The translations under genes and the position numbers were made by a program. DNA of 25,169 nucleotides. It comes from UBA1672 sp964352375. GTDB lineage: Bacteria > Pseudomonadota > Alphaproteobacteria > Micavibrionales > Micavibrionaceae. Each line of letters begins with the position of its first letter. Position 1 is the stretch's first letter. The notes beneath the pieces were generated by a model. The model did not search any database. It was not told the origin of the DNA and saw nothing but the letters and a program-made list of their open reading frames with translations. The stretch is taken from positions 1-25,169 of the forward strand of contig CAYGSA010000018.1 of the NCBI GenBank assembly GCA_964352375.1. The letters are read 5' to 3'. Positions 25,024 through 25,169 of this stretch are shown in pieces.

Positions 25024-25098
25024 GGGCGGTTAGCTCAGCGGTAGAGCACTTGCTCGACACGCAAGGGGTCACTGGTTCAATCCCAGTACCGCCCACCA
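25024..25098 (+). tRNA. tRNA-Val (anticodon GAC), unusual C33
   Basis: A complete 75-base tRNA: acceptor GGGCGGT with ACCGCCC, discriminator A, and encoded CCA. The D arm is GCTCAGCGGTAGAGC, the anticodon stem CTTGC/GCAAG, and the loop TCGACAC, giving anticodon GAC. The T stem is ACTGG/CCAGT with loop TTCAATC. Position 33 is C where almost all elongator tRNAs have U. All stems are perfect, so the gene looks intact. The bases after it (25099-25169) show nothing that I recognise. Confidence 0.96.
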
Positions 25099-25169
25099 TT
25101 TCCTTAAAAAACAATGACTTAGAATGAATTTGTGTAATCCCTCTTAATTTTATACAGAGGTTTTATACA

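Overview
The window looks like a chromosomal segment of an alphaproteobacterium of moderate-to-low GC. The evidence is the presence of UPF0262, a close CpdR match, the neighbourhood murA / hisG / UPF0262 / infA / maf / rng / tRNA-Phe, and Alphaproteobacteria-like Maf and dCTP deaminase sequences. I cannot name the genus. There are no insertion sequences, phage genes, CRISPR arrays or rRNA genes. The standard code applies: several solid genes (hisG, the hybrid kinase, the YjbH-like gene) end in TGA.

Layout. 1-222: an intergenic stretch with a long imperfect hairpin between direct repeats, then tRNA-Thr(GGT) on the minus strand. 294-1581: a small unknown protein, a sulfotransferase-like gene interrupted by one in-frame TGA at a position where I expect Cys, and a 45-residue basic protein. 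1559-7510: housekeeping genes on the plus strand (dcd, murA, an AT-rich membrane protein, short-form hisG, UPF0262, infA, maf, rng). Compared with the order I know from other Alphaproteobacteria, hisD and yacG are not here and a membrane protein sits between murA and hisG. 7580-10506: tRNA-Phe, an orphan ResB-like protein, an unknown minus-strand protein, and a ZnT9-type cation diffusion facilitator. 10681-12972: a predicted type I secreted protein (FecR module, acidic linker, cadherin-like and RTX-like parts). 13009-15937: glpK and glpD for glycerol catabolism. 15983-20732: a hybrid histidine kinase and a single-domain response regulator, divergent from a YjbH-like outer-membrane polysaccharide protein, with an inverted repeat around the shared promoter region. 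20876-23391: rluD behind a secreted propeller-like protein. 23474-25098: a GT4 glycosyltransferase, cpdR and tRNA-Val(GAC).

How it fits together. The identifiable enzymes are mostly core metabolism and translation. Envelope functions cluster in the second half (secreted RTX-like protein, YjbH-like protein, glycosyltransferase, secreted propeller), next to a two-component pair and the cell-cycle regulator CpdR.

The most notable genome-level pattern is that several genes have a promoter whose -10 box lies exactly 6 bases before the ATG (murA, hisG and cpdR with matching TTGC-type -35 boxes and 17-base spacers). This predicts leaderless mRNAs alongside Shine-Dalgarno-led genes. The most unusual single gene is the TGA-interrupted sulfotransferase.
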